Assembly: GCF_014650995.1 (NCBI RefSeq)
Contig: NZ_BMWA01000015.1
Coordinates: 199,540 to 233,603 of the forward strand
DNA: 34,064 nucleotides
Origin: Streptomyces viridiviolaceus
GTDB lineage: Bacteria; Actinomycetota; Actinomycetes; Streptomycetales; Streptomycetaceae
Reading direction: 5' to 3'
In this document: one piece after another, positions 15,992 to 23,165 of the stretch
Position numbering within the stretch: position 1 is the first letter of the stretch
Layout of the letters: every line of letters begins with the position of its first letter
Made by a program: the position numbers and the translations under genes
Notes under the pieces: model-generated
The model's database searches: none
Told to the model about the DNA's origin: nothing
The model's input: the letters and a program-made list of their open reading frames with translations, nothing else

Positions 15992-16780
15992 CTACAGCCT
16001 CCGCCAGCTCCAGGTGGTCGTCGCCTCCAGCGGCTCCAGCGGTGTGACCAGGCGCGGGAGGGTGTTCAGCCCGTTGGGCGGGCCGGTCTGCGGCTCCACG
16101 CACACGGCCGCCTCCTGCTCGTCGTAGACCACGACCCACTGCTCCGGGCTGGTCACCTTCAGCTCCAGCCGGCCCGGCCAGGTGAGGGTGACGTCCACGC
16201 CGTCGGGCATGCCGAAGCAGTCGTCCCAGGGGCCGGGCCGCGGGTCGAGGCGGTTGCCGGTGGGCAGGTGGTCGTCACCGCGCTCCTCCTGCCACGCGGC
16301 GGAGAAGCCGAGCTGGACGGCGGCGCCGTCCACGACCCGGTTGAACCAGGGGTGCCAGCCGATCTGGGCCGGGAAGGAGGACTCGTACGTCTCCACCGAC
16401 ATGGTGAGCGTCAGGGCGTCCGGGGCCAGCGCGATCACCTGCGTGACACGGCCGGAGTACGGCCACGGGTCGACCAGGTCGTACGTGATCACCGCCTCGT
16501 CGGTGGTGACGCGTGCGGTGCTCCAGGCGCCGTCGCGGGCGGTGCCGTGGATGGCGTTCGGGGCCGCGTTGAGCGGCATCTGGTGCACGGTCGCCCCGTC
16601 GCGGAACCGGCCGTCGCGGATGCGCCCGCACCACGGCACCATCGGGAAGCAGCCGAACCGCTCGCCCTGGCGCAGCAGCTCGGTGCCACCGACGCGCAGT
16701 CCTCCGATCCGGCCGCCGTTGCCCGGCTGCACGGTCGCCTCCGCGTCGCCCGCGGTCAGCGTGATCTCCTCATTGCTCAC
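15992..16780 (-). CDS. Aldose 1-epimerase family protein
   Basis: A 262-residue GalM-like beta-sandwich protein. Typical elements are GGRIGGLRVGGTELL near residue 22, PMVPWCGRIRDGRF (46-59), H79 in AIHGTARDG, H143 in QIGWHPWFNR and the acid in CVEPQTGPPNGLNT near the C-terminus. The two histidines and the glutamate match the family's proposed catalytic residues. The start is GTG at 16780. It may interconvert sugar anomers, but the family also includes glucose-6-phosphate epimerases and uncharacterised sugar binders; the substrate is open. Its place between a CoxG-like gene and pyrE does not reveal a pathway. Confidence 0.9.
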   Translation of the reverse strand: MSNEEITLTAGDAEATVQPGNGGRIGGLRVGGTELLRQGERFGCFPMVPWCGRIRDGRFRDGATVHQMPLNAAPNAIHGTARDGAWSTARVTTDEAVITYDLVDPWPYSGRVTQVIALAPDALTLTMSVETYESSFPAQIGWHPWFNRVVDGAAVQLGFSAAWQEERGDDHLPTGNRLDPRPGPWDDCFGMPDGVDVTLTWPGRLELKVTSPEQWVVVYDEQEAAVCVEPQTGPPNGLNTLPRLVTPLEPLEATTTWSWRRL

Positions 16781-16817
16781 GTCACGACCCTACTGGTCGA
16801 TCAAGAAGGTGCCCGGG

Positions 16818-17702
16818 TCACCGGCGCCGACGCAGGGCGCGGCCCACCACGATCGCCGACGCCACGACCAGCGCAGCCGCCGGGGCGGCCCAGCGCAGGG
16901 GCGTGCCGGAGGCGCCCGCCTCGGGCGCGGGGACCGGGGCGTACCGGCCGCGCGGCGGGGCGTGGTCCACCTCCTCGGCGCTGCGGCCGATCATCGTCCG
17001 CCGCGCGTGTGCCGCCTCGGCGGGCGGCTCACCGGCCTCCGGGAAACCCTCCTCGTCGGGGGTGGGGGCGAGGGAGGACGGGGGGACCTCGGTGTCGAAG
17101 ACGGAGGGGCGGTCCGAGGGCTCGTCGGCGGGTTCGTCGGCAGCGGGTTCGGGCCGGGCGGCCGGTGCGGGCGGTACCGGCGCGTCGTCGGCGTCCGGGC
17201 CGGCGTCGAAGTCGCCCGCCTCCGCCGGTTCGAAGTCCTCGGTGGCCAGGGACTGGACGGTCCGCGGTGCGTGCTTCTCCCGCGCCGCGGTGCCCAGGTT
17301 CTCGGCGAACCGGTTCAGCAAGCGGATCGCGGCCGACTCCACCTGGTCCGCCGGCAGCTCCGTGACACGGCCGTCGGCGGTGGCCGTCCCGGTGACGGCG
17401 AGGACGGAGCCGCCCTCCGCCTCCCCGAGCCGCAGCGTCAGTTCGAGCCGGACCGTGCCGTCGCCGCGGGCCTCACTGGCGTCGCCCTCGACGGCGTACG
17501 TGCCGTCGTCCCGCGCGGACAGGCGCAGGGCGCCCCGGTAGGTGATGGAGTGGCTGCCGACGCGCACCTTCAGGCGCCCCGCCACGGGCTCGGCCCCGGC
17601 GTCCTGCTGGAGCCCGGGAACCGCGCGGGCCACCCGGACGGGATCGGCCAGCACGTCCTTGAGCCGCTCGGCCGGAACCGGAACGAACACCTCATGCTCC
17701 AT
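16818..17702 (-). CDS. CoxG/SRPBCC-domain protein with C-terminal membrane tail
   Basis: A 294-residue protein. Residues 1-145 form an SRPBCC (START-like, carbon monoxide dehydrogenase subunit G type) domain, with FVPVPAERLKDVLADPVRVARAVPGLQ as the family opening and LNRFAENLG at the end. Residues 150-265 are an acidic, Pro/Ala-rich linker without visible structure. A single hydrophobic segment (about 268-288) followed by RALRRRR makes it tail-anchored, with the SRPBCC domain in the cytoplasm. The frame extends to 17777, but MEHEVFVPVP at 17702 is the domain's natural start. No CO dehydrogenase genes are near, so a ligand-binding or membrane-recruiting role is more likely than CO oxidation. 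Confidence 0.88.
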   Translation of the reverse strand: MEHEVFVPVPAERLKDVLADPVRVARAVPGLQQDAGAEPVAGRLKVRVGSHSITYRGALRLSARDDGTYAVEGDASEARGDGTVRLELTLRLGEAEGGSVLAVTGTATADGRVTELPADQVESAAIRLLNRFAENLGTAAREKHAPRTVQSLATEDFEPAEAGDFDAGPDADDAPVPPAPAARPEPAADEPADEPSDRPSVFDTEVPPSSLAPTPDEEGFPEAGEPPAEAAHARRTMIGRSAEEVDHAPPRGRYAPVPAPEAGASGTPLRWAAPAAALVVASAIVVGRALRRRR

Positions 17703-18010
17703 GTCACGCCACCCTACCCAGCAGGCGCCCGGCGCACCCCCCGTCGGCACAAAGTCACCCGCTGCCGCCGACGTCACCGGTCCCGCCCTTGCGCCGGCAC
17801 CACCGCCTGCACCCGGCTGGTCGGACCACCGGCCGGTGAGGGCGGCCGGGCCGGGTCGACGGCGTCAACCTGTCGCCGTACCGCGGAAGTCGCGGAAACC
17901 GGGCGGCCACCGCGCTGGGTGGTGCCGGACCCACCCGGCGCGAGGATCCCGGGCGGGCGGGACGGTCGTACGTTCTCCGTGCGAACGATCCGCAGGAGGC
18001 AGTGAGCCGC
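17703..18010. other. Intergenic stretch, no convincing gene
   Basis: Just over 300 bp upstream of the CoxG-like gene. It should hold that unit's minus-strand promoter, but I could not place one. Short open frames on both strands lack start sites and membrane or domain features. A GGAGG followed closely by GTG near 18000 on the plus strand opens only a frame antisense to the spermidine-synthase-like gene. Confidence 0.4.
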
Positions 18011-18029
18011 ACGCCGCTCCCGACGGCGT
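18011..18029 (-). terminator. Hairpin abutting the stop codon of the synthase-like gene
   Basis: ACGCCG (18011-18016), a 7-base loop and CGGCGT (18024-18029) form a perfect 6-bp stem starting right after the TGA at 18030. The arrangement is the same as at 8186-8203. Confidence 0.5.
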
Positions 18030-19688
18030 TCAGTACCGGGGGTGCACCAGCGTCGACGCCGGCAGGTCCCGGACGCGGGTGTCGGTGGCGGATCGTGCGG
18101 CGGCCCGCAGGGCGGCCTCGGTGAGGGTGTGCGGGCGGGGGCCGGACGGGTCGAGGCGGAGGGCGGGGGGTGTGCGGGCGGCCAGGACGAAGCCCCAGTC
18201 GCGGGGCGCCTGGGAGGGGCCTGCCGCACGGTCGGGTCCCTCCTGGACGCCCGGGGCCCGGGTGCCGACGCGGTAGGCGACGGTGCGCAGGCCGGCGGCG
18301 CGAAGCGTCGACTCCGCCGTCCAGAACGCCCGGGGCCGGGAGGAGACCGGTCCGGCGTGCACGACGATGCGGCCGCCGGGCGCGAGCGCGCGCCGGGCCA
18401 GGCCGTAGAACTCCTGCGAGTACAGCTTCGTACTCGCCGTGAGGCCCGGGTCGGGCAGGTCCGAGATCACCACGTCGTACGACGCCGTGGGCGTCCCGCG
18501 CAGCCGGTCGAAGGCGTCCGCCGTCGTGACGCGGACGCGGGGGTCGCCGTAGGCGTGGTCGTTCAGCTCGGACAGGCCCGGGTCGTGCCGGGCCAGCCGG
18601 GCGAGCCCGGGGTCGACCTCGACGACGTCGACCCGTCGTACGCCCGGGTGGCGCAGCACCTCCCGCGCGGCGAGGCCGTCCCCGCCGCCGAGGATCAGCA
18701 CGCGCGCGTGGCTCCCGGCCATGGCGGGGTGGACCAGCGCCTCGTGGTAGCGGCGTTCGTCGCTGCCGCCGACCCGCAGCCTGCCGTCCAGGAACAGGCC
18801 GAGCGGCCGGCCGTCGGGGTCACCGGTGAGGACCACCTCCTGCACGTCGGTCCGGACGGCGACGCGGACGTCCGGGCCGTACACCGCGTGCCGTGCGGCC
18901 CGTTCGAAGTCGTCGGCGAGGACGGTCGCCGAGGCGAGCACGGCCAGCACGACGACGTTGGCGGACAGCAGCAGCCACCGGGCCCGGCGGCTCAGGTCCC
19001 GGCGGAACAGGCCCAGCACGAGGGCGGCGCCGACGGCCGCGTTGACGGTGCCGGTGAGCAGCGCGCCGGTCAGCTGGCCGAGGAAGGGCAGCAGGACGAA
19101 GGGGAAGGCGAGGCCGCCGACGAGCGCGCCGACGTAGTCCGCGGCGAACAGGTCGGCGACGGCACCGCCCGCGTCCTGCCGGCGGATGCGCTGGATCAGC
19201 TCCATCAGCAGCGGCACCTCGGCGCCGATCAGCAGACCGATGGTGAGGGAGAAGGCGACCAGGAGGAAGCTGGGGCCGTCGGCCCACAGACCGCCCCAGT
19301 CACCGGTCCAGGCGAAGACGGCGTACAGCGCCATGGCGCTGGAGCCGCCGACGAGGGCGAGCACGGCCTCGACCGCGCCGAAGCCGGCGGCCGCGAACCG
19401 GCGCAGCCGTTTGGCGGCGAGCGAGCCGATGCCCATGGCGAAGACCATGACGGACAGGACGACGGACGCCTGGGTGACCGAGTCGCCGATCAGGTACGAG
19501 GCGAGGGCGACGAGTTCCAGTTCGTACACCAGCCCGCAGGCCGCGCAGACGAAGACGCCCGCGAGGACCAGGAACCGCCCGGTGCCCGGCCGGACCGGCA
19601 GTCGCGCGGGCGCGCCCGGGCCGGGGCCGACGGGGCCGCCCCAGGGCGGCGGAGAGCCGGGCGGGGCGGGCGCGTGCGGTTCGATCAC
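18030..19688 (-). CDS. Membrane-fused spermidine-synthase-like protein
   Basis: A 552-residue protein. About seven hydrophobic segments occupy residues 38-245, beginning FLVLAGVFVCAACGLVYELELVALASYL, a motif typical of membrane proteins fused to aminopropyltransferase domains. The C-terminal Rossmann domain has the nucleotide motif ARVLILGGGDGLAAREVLRH, the acidic residue in VDVVEVDP and ISDLPDPG, matching the catalytic-loop DxxDP of polyamine synthases. It therefore probably uses decarboxylated SAM or SAM, but the acceptor is unproven and it may not make spermidine. The start is GTG at 19688; GGAG lies about 17 bases upstream, unusually far, with a perfect palindrome between. It forms a unit with the upstream DUF2617 gene. 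Confidence 0.88.
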   Translation of the reverse strand: MIEPHAPAPPGSPPPWGGPVGPGPGAPARLPVRPGTGRFLVLAGVFVCAACGLVYELELVALASYLIGDSVTQASVVLSVMVFAMGIGSLAAKRLRRFAAAGFGAVEAVLALVGGSSAMALYAVFAWTGDWGGLWADGPSFLLVAFSLTIGLLIGAEVPLLMELIQRIRRQDAGGAVADLFAADYVGALVGGLAFPFVLLPFLGQLTGALLTGTVNAAVGAALVLGLFRRDLSRRARWLLLSANVVVLAVLASATVLADDFERAARHAVYGPDVRVAVRTDVQEVVLTGDPDGRPLGLFLDGRLRVGGSDERRYHEALVHPAMAGSHARVLILGGGDGLAAREVLRHPGVRRVDVVEVDPGLARLARHDPGLSELNDHAYGDPRVRVTTADAFDRLRGTPTASYDVVISDLPDPGLTASTKLYSQEFYGLARRALAPGGRIVVHAGPVSSRPRAFWTAESTLRAAGLRTVAYRVGTRAPGVQEGPDRAAGPSQAPRDWGFVLAARTPPALRLDPSGPRPHTLTEAALRAAARSATDTRVRDLPASTLVHPRY

Positions 19689-19691
19689 GCT

Positions 19692-19706
19692 GTGACGTTA
19701 CGTCAC
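19692..19706. promoter_or_regulatory. Perfect 15-bp palindrome before the synthase-like gene
   Basis: GTGACGT-T-ACGTCAC is a perfect 7-bp inverted repeat, ending four bases before the GTG start codon and separating it from the nearest GGAG. It could be an operator or an mRNA hairpin acting on translation. The spacing is one base too long for the known Streptomyces Crp consensus. Confidence 0.4.
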
Positions 19707-19735
19707 TCCTGCGGCACTCTTCGTCACCCACACGC

Positions 19736-19780
19736 GTGAACCTGTCGTTCAGACGGGCAGTACAGGTTTATCCCGTTCAC
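19736..19780 (-). terminator. Nested inverted repeat at the end of the DUF2617 gene
   Basis: GTGAAC (19736-19741) pairs with GTTCAC (19775-19780), and inside it AACCTGT (19739-19745) can pair with ACAGGTT (19762-19768). The structure straddles the stop codon at 19777. It may be a weak terminator or attenuating hairpin between the DUF2617 gene and the synthase-like gene. Confidence 0.35.
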
Positions 19781-20313
19781 ACCCCAAAGGGGCTGAGCTG
19801 CGACGTCGGCACCCGGGCGCCGACCCGGGTCCGGGTCGCAACCAGCTGGCCGTCCTGCGGGTAGGCGTGCCAGGTCCGCCAGTGCACCTGTCCCTCATGG
19901 CGCTGGGCCAGCAGTGCGGTGAAGGCGTGCGGGCTGCCGGGGAAGACGCCGACCAGCCCGTGCGGGTGGTCGGAGACCAGGGCCAGCAGCTCCTGGGCGC
20001 GGCCGGCGAAGGAGCCGGGCGACAGCACCTCCACCCGGGCGGCGAACTCGTACTCCCAGTCGCCCACCCGCTTGGCGACGCCCAGGGGCAGCGGGGTGCT
20101 GCTGCCCGGAATGCACGCCACCGTCTCCGAACAGTTCCCCCGCTCCTCCTCCAGGAGAACCTGATGGGACGCCCCGAGAAGTCTCAACTGCAGCTGGGCG
20201 TCCTGGAGTTCGACGTCGAGGGTGGCCAGCGCCGGCAGCGGTTCGCGCCCCAGGGCCCAGGCGAGGTCCGCGGCACGCGTGTCGGTGTAGGCGGTGTTCA
20301 GGGTCGTGAGCAT
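19777..20313 (-). CDS. DUF2617 family protein
   Basis: A 178-residue soluble protein recognised as DUF2617 from SDHPHGLVGVFPGSPHAFTALLA, WRTWHAYPQDGQLVATRTRV and the N-terminal ALGREPLPALATLDVEL. The function is unknown. In actinobacteria this family commonly precedes the membrane-fused spermidine-synthase-like gene, as here with an 88-bp gap, suggesting a linked role. The frame extends to 20364, but the ATG at 20313 with GGAG nine bases upstream is preferred. The two His-containing motifs and the conserved Arg/Trp make an enzyme or ligand-binding role possible. Confidence 0.85.
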   Translation of the reverse strand: MLTTLNTAYTDTRAADLAWALGREPLPALATLDVELQDAQLQLRLLGASHQVLLEEERGNCSETVACIPGSSTPLPLGVAKRVGDWEYEFAARVEVLSPGSFAGRAQELLALVSDHPHGLVGVFPGSPHAFTALLAQRHEGQVHWRTWHAYPQDGQLVATRTRVGARVPTSQLSPFGV

Positions 20314-20642
20314 GGATCGGCTCCGCAAGCACACAAAAGGAGAGTGGGGTAAGGGCCCGCGCACCCCGGCTCCCGTTGGGGGATACGGCCGTTCAGCCCG
20401 GGCGGCCGGTCAGGAGGGGGTCAACAAGTCGCCCGATGGGCTGTGTTGGTGATGGAGAGGGAATCATGAACGGTGGGCCCGCCACAGCGTTTTTACCCAA
20501 CTTCGTGACGTTTCCATCCCTCAGAGGGCTGCTCAGCTCAACTGTTCAACCATGGCGCGCGCCCCGGCCGTTCGGCGTGCGCCGGTGCGCGGAAGCGCCC
20601 ACCGGGCGTGTTCCTCCCGGCGGGCGCTCGGTGCGGGGGCGT
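20314..20642. other. Intergenic region with an AT-richer promoter-like core
   Basis: About 330 bp upstream of the DUF2617 gene. The stretch 20490-20560 is unusually AT-rich for this chromosome and probably carries the minus-strand promoter; on that strand GGAAAC lies upstream of GGGTAAAAAC, loosely like an alternative-sigma promoter. A plus-strand ATG at 20466 has GGAGAGGG upstream, but the frame runs antisense through the next gene with poor codon choice. Confidence 0.35.
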
Positions 20643-20672
20643 ACGGGGCCCGGACCCAGGCGTGGGCCCCGT
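20643..20672 (-). terminator. Hairpin terminator of the Gly/Cys-rich gene
   Basis: ACGGGGCCC (20643-20651), a 12-base loop and GGGCCCCGT (20664-20672) form a perfect 9-bp stem about 45 bp after the stop codon. Confidence 0.6.
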
Positions 20673-20716
20673 GAGGGGGATGCGGTTCCCCCTGGTCGGA
20701 GCTCAGCTGCCCCGTG

Positions 20717-20992
20717 TCAGCTGCCTCCACCGCATCCGCCGCCCCCTCCCCCGCAGGACGAGCCGCCTCCGCAGGACGACCCGCCACCGCAGGAGTGGCC
20801 CCCGTGGTGCCCGCCCGAGGACGAGCCACCGTTTTCCCCGCCGGCCCACCAGCTGCCGCCGGAGTCCCCGCCGCTGTACGACCGTGAGCGCCGTCCGTGC
20901 GGTCGGCCGGCGTGCGCGACGCTCCGCGCGGCCCACACGATCGCGGCGATCACCAGGCCGAAGAAGACCACCAGGATGATGCCCGTGACCAC
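20717..20992 (-). CDS. Small membrane protein with Gly/Cys-rich tail
   Basis: A 91-residue protein. VTGIILVVFFGLVIAAIVWAA (2-22) is a single membrane segment, followed by a basic region (RPHGRRSRSYS), then Ser/Gly/Trp, and a tail of almost only Gly, Ser and Cys, with SCGGG units and four cysteines. The frame is open upstream, but the GTG at 20992 has a very strong GGAGGGGG site six bases away and places the hydrophobic segment at the N-terminus. Comparable Gly/Cys tails end some actinobacterial membrane proteins, but I cannot name the family. The tail could bind metal, be lipid- or disulfide-modified, or drive clustering. Confidence 0.8.
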   Translation of the reverse strand: MVTGIILVVFFGLVIAAIVWAARSVAHAGRPHGRRSRSYSGGDSGGSWWAGGENGGSSSGGHHGGHSCGGGSSCGGGSSCGGGGGGCGGGS

Positions 20993-21155
20993 GGCGTCCC
21001 CCTCCTTCCGATTCCCCCCGGGCTCCCGCCCGGAAGTCCCCCGAAGCAACCCCCCGTCGGGCGCCTCTCTCGTTGCGTGACCGGGAGATGCCCCCGGCCG
21101 CCACGCCCCAAAGCAGAGTTGAGGAACTCCAGAGCTTCGGCGCAGGATGACCCGC

Positions 21156-22337
21156 ATGACCTCCACCGCACGCCCCTTCCTCAACCGCCGGCTCGCCGAG
21201 TTCGGGACGACGATCTTCGCCGAGATGTCCGCCCTGGCCGTGACGACCGGGGCGATCAACCTGGGCCAGGGCTTCCCCGACACGGACGGCCCCGAGGAGG
21301 TCAGGGAGGCCGCCGTGCGGGCGCTGCGCGACGGGCGCGGCAACCAGTACCCGCCGGGCCCGGGCGTCCCCGAGCTGCGCGCCGCCGTCGCCGCCCATCA
21401 GCAGCGCCGCTACGGCCTGTCCTTCGACCCGGACACGGAGGTCCTGGTCACGGCGGGCGCCACCGAGGCCATCGCGGCCTGCCTCCTCGCCCTGCTGGAG
21501 CCCGGCGACGAGGTCGTCGCCCTGGAGCCGTACTACGACTCGTACGCGGCCTGCATCGCGATGGCGGGCGGCAAGCGGGTGCCGGTGACGCTGCGCCCGT
21601 ACGAGGGCGCCTTCCGGCTGGATCTCGACGAACTGCGCGACGCGGTCACCGACCGCACCCGCCTGCTGCTGCTCAACACCCCGCACAACCCGACGGGCAC
21701 CGTGCTGACCCGTGAGGAGCTCGCGGCGATCGCCGAGCTGGCCGTCGAACGGGACCTGCTGGTGGTGACGGACGAGGTGTACGAGCACCTGGTGTTCGAC
21801 GACGCCGAGCACGTGCCGATCGCGACCTTCCCCGGTATGCGCGAGCGGACGGTCACGATCGGCTCGGCGGGCAAGACGTTCTCGTTCACGGGCTGGAAAG
21901 TCGGCTGGATCACCGCCGCGCCCGCCCTGGTCACGGCGGTCCGCTCGGCGAAGCAGTACCTGACCTACGTGGCGTCCGGGCCGTTCCAGTACGCGGTGGC
22001 CGAGGCCCTCGCGCTGCCGGAGACGTACTTCACCGCCTTCCGCGACGACATGCGGGCCAAGCGGGACCTGCTGGCGGCCGGCCTGGCGGACGCCGGATTC
22101 GGGGTCCACCGCCCCGCCGGCACCTACTTCGTCACCACCGACATCCGTCCCCTCGGCTTCAGCGACGGCTTCGCCTTCTGCCGCGCCCTGCCGGAACGCG
22201 CCGGCGTCGTCGCCATCCCCAACGCGGTCTTCTACGACCACCGCGAGGCGGGCGCCCCGTTCGTGCGGTTCGCGTTCTGCAAGCGGACGGCGGTGCTGGA
22301 GGAGGCCGTGCGGCGGCTGAAGACGTCGGCGGGCTGA
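21156..22337 (+). CDS. Class I/II PLP aminotransferase (kynurenine aminotransferase/DapC-like)
   Basis: A 393-residue fold-type I aminotransferase. The cofactor lysine is K240 in GSAGKTFSFTGWKVGW. NTPHNPTG (174-181) and TDEVYEHLVFD (205-215) hold the conserved Asn, Asp and Tyr. INLGQGFPDTDGPEEV and QYPPGPGVPELR are characteristic of the group including kynurenine/glutamine aminotransferases and the actinobacterial DapC-type enzymes. The substrate cannot be fixed: kynurenine, methionine, glutamine or N-succinyl-diaminopimelate are options. ATG codons lie at 21147 and 21156; AGG nine bases before the latter is the better site. It is a single-gene unit ending at a strong shared terminator. Confidence 0.93.
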   Translation: MTSTARPFLNRRLAEFGTTIFAEMSALAVTTGAINLGQGFPDTDGPEEVREAAVRALRDGRGNQYPPGPGVPELRAAVAAHQQRRYGLSFDPDTEVLVTAGATEAIAACLLALLEPGDEVVALEPYYDSYAACIAMAGGKRVPVTLRPYEGAFRLDLDELRDAVTDRTRLLLLNTPHNPTGTVLTREELAAIAELAVERDLLVVTDEVYEHLVFDDAEHVPIATFPGMRERTVTIGSAGKTFSFTGWKVGWITAAPALVTAVRSAKQYLTYVASGPFQYAVAEALALPETYFTAFRDDMRAKRDLLAAGLADAGFGVHRPAGTYFVTTDIRPLGFSDGFAFCRALPERAGVVAIPNAVFYDHREAGAPFVRFAFCKRTAVLEEAVRRLKTSAG

Positions 22338-22350
22338 GCCCGCCCGGGCC

Positions 22351-22425
22351 CCGCACGCGGCGAGAGCCCGGCCCCGGCGCGACCGTGCTGGTCCGCGCCC
22401 GGGCCGGGCTCTCCCTCACGTGCGG
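22351..22425. terminator. Long bidirectional hairpin between convergent genes
   Basis: GAGAGCCCGGCCC (22362-22374) pairs perfectly with GGGCCGGGCTCTC (22401-22413). The inner 26 bases fold further (GGCGCG...CGCGCC with one bulge), and an outer CCGCACG/CGTGCGG pair (22351-22357, 22419-22425) extends it. It serves the aminotransferase gene and the YbjN-domain gene. Confidence 0.8.
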
Positions 22426-22478
22426 CGAGTACCGGTGCGCACTCGCCCACGCGCAGCCGTGTACGGCCGTACGGCGGC

Positions 22479-23006
22479 CTACTCGTCGTCCTCGGGCTTC
22501 TCCGAGTCGTTGACCTCCTGCTCCAGGCCGAGCTGCTCCACGAGCCACCGGTCGAACTCGATGGCGGCCCGCACCCAGCTGACCGTCGAGGAGACGAAGT
22601 GCTCCAGGCTCACGCCCATGCCGATCAGCATCTGGGCCTCGCCGATGAGACGGACGGTGCCGTCGTCATGGGTGTGGGAGTACACCTTGGGCCACAGGGT
22701 GCGCCGGTTCCAGTCGTCGATCGACTCCAGCAGCTGGGGCTTCTCGTCGATCTTGTGGGGCCGGTCGTAGAACGTCCGCACCGAGAAGACCTGCTGGTCG
22801 CCCTCGCCGCGGAACATGAAGTACGTACGGAACTGCTCCCACGGCGCCGCGAGGTCACCCTCTTCGTCGACGACGTACTTGAGCTCCATCTGCTCCAGGA
22901 GCTGCTTCACGAGATCCTGATCCGGGACGACGGGGCCCGCCGGTCCTTGGGGCTGCGGCTCGGGCTGGCCCCCGAAGTTCGGAATCGAGGACGGGTCGAT
23001 GCTCAC
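22479..23006 (-). CDS. YbjN-domain protein
   Basis: A 175-residue acidic, soluble protein. After a Pro/Gln-rich N-terminus (to about residue 25), residues 30-155 resemble the YbjN domain, related to type III secretion chaperone-like folds: KQLLEQMELKYVVDEEGDLAAPW, then FRTYFMFRGEGDQQVFSVRTFYD and WNRRTLWPKVYSH. The C-terminus is acidic (EKPEDDE). The GTG at 23006 with GAAGGG about eight bases upstream is chosen; the frame extends to 23066 without a better site. Its function is unknown. It is downstream of clpB in the same direction but separated by two hairpins, so it is likely a separate unit. Confidence 0.88.
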   Translation of the reverse strand: MSIDPSSIPNFGGQPEPQPQGPAGPVVPDQDLVKQLLEQMELKYVVDEEGDLAAPWEQFRTYFMFRGEGDQQVFSVRTFYDRPHKIDEKPQLLESIDDWNRRTLWPKVYSHTHDDGTVRLIGEAQMLIGMGVSLEHFVSSTVSWVRAAIEFDRWLVEQLGLEQEVNDSEKPEDDE

Positions 23007-23078
23007 CGTGATTTTCCCTTCGTACGGATCTGGCCATCCTCCCTCATCCGGGGAGGGGGGTGGCAAGCCCCGACGGGG

Positions 23079-23101
23079 CCTGTCAGCCTTGGGCTGACAG
23101 G
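23079..23101 (-). terminator. Hairpin terminator downstream of clpB (distal)
   Basis: CCTGTCAGCC (23079-23088), a 3-base loop and GGCTGACAGG (23092-23101) form a perfect 10-bp stem between clpB and the YbjN-domain gene. Confidence 0.7.
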
Positions 23102-23128
23102 ATCCGGCCGGTCGGGTGGATGCCGGAT

Positions 23129-23155
23129 GGGCCCCTCCGTCGCGGGGAAGGGCCC
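23129..23155 (-). terminator. Hairpin terminator downstream of clpB (proximal)
   Basis: GGGCCCCTCC (23129-23138) and GGAAGGGCCC (23146-23155) form a 10-bp stem with one C-A mismatch (a wobble on the other strand), 11 bp after the clpB stop codon. Together with the next hairpin it makes a double terminator. Confidence 0.6.
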
Positions 23156-23165
23156 CCGGCCGCGA

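Noticed and set aside
17755..18229. Short minus-strand frames upstream of the CoxG-like gene
   Set aside because: Arg/Pro/Ser-rich, no ribosome site, no hydrophobic segment, and partly in another frame of the synthase-like gene.
19692..19706. Crp-binding site
   Set aside because: The palindrome has one base too many between its half sites for the Streptomyces Crp consensus GTG-N6-GNCAC, so I keep it only as an unassigned palindrome.
20466..21080. Plus-strand frame with GGAGAGGG before an ATG
   Set aside because: The site looks good, but the protein is Pro-rich low-complexity sequence, contains a rare TTA codon and lies antisense to the Gly/Cys-rich gene, which has a better start and a membrane helix.
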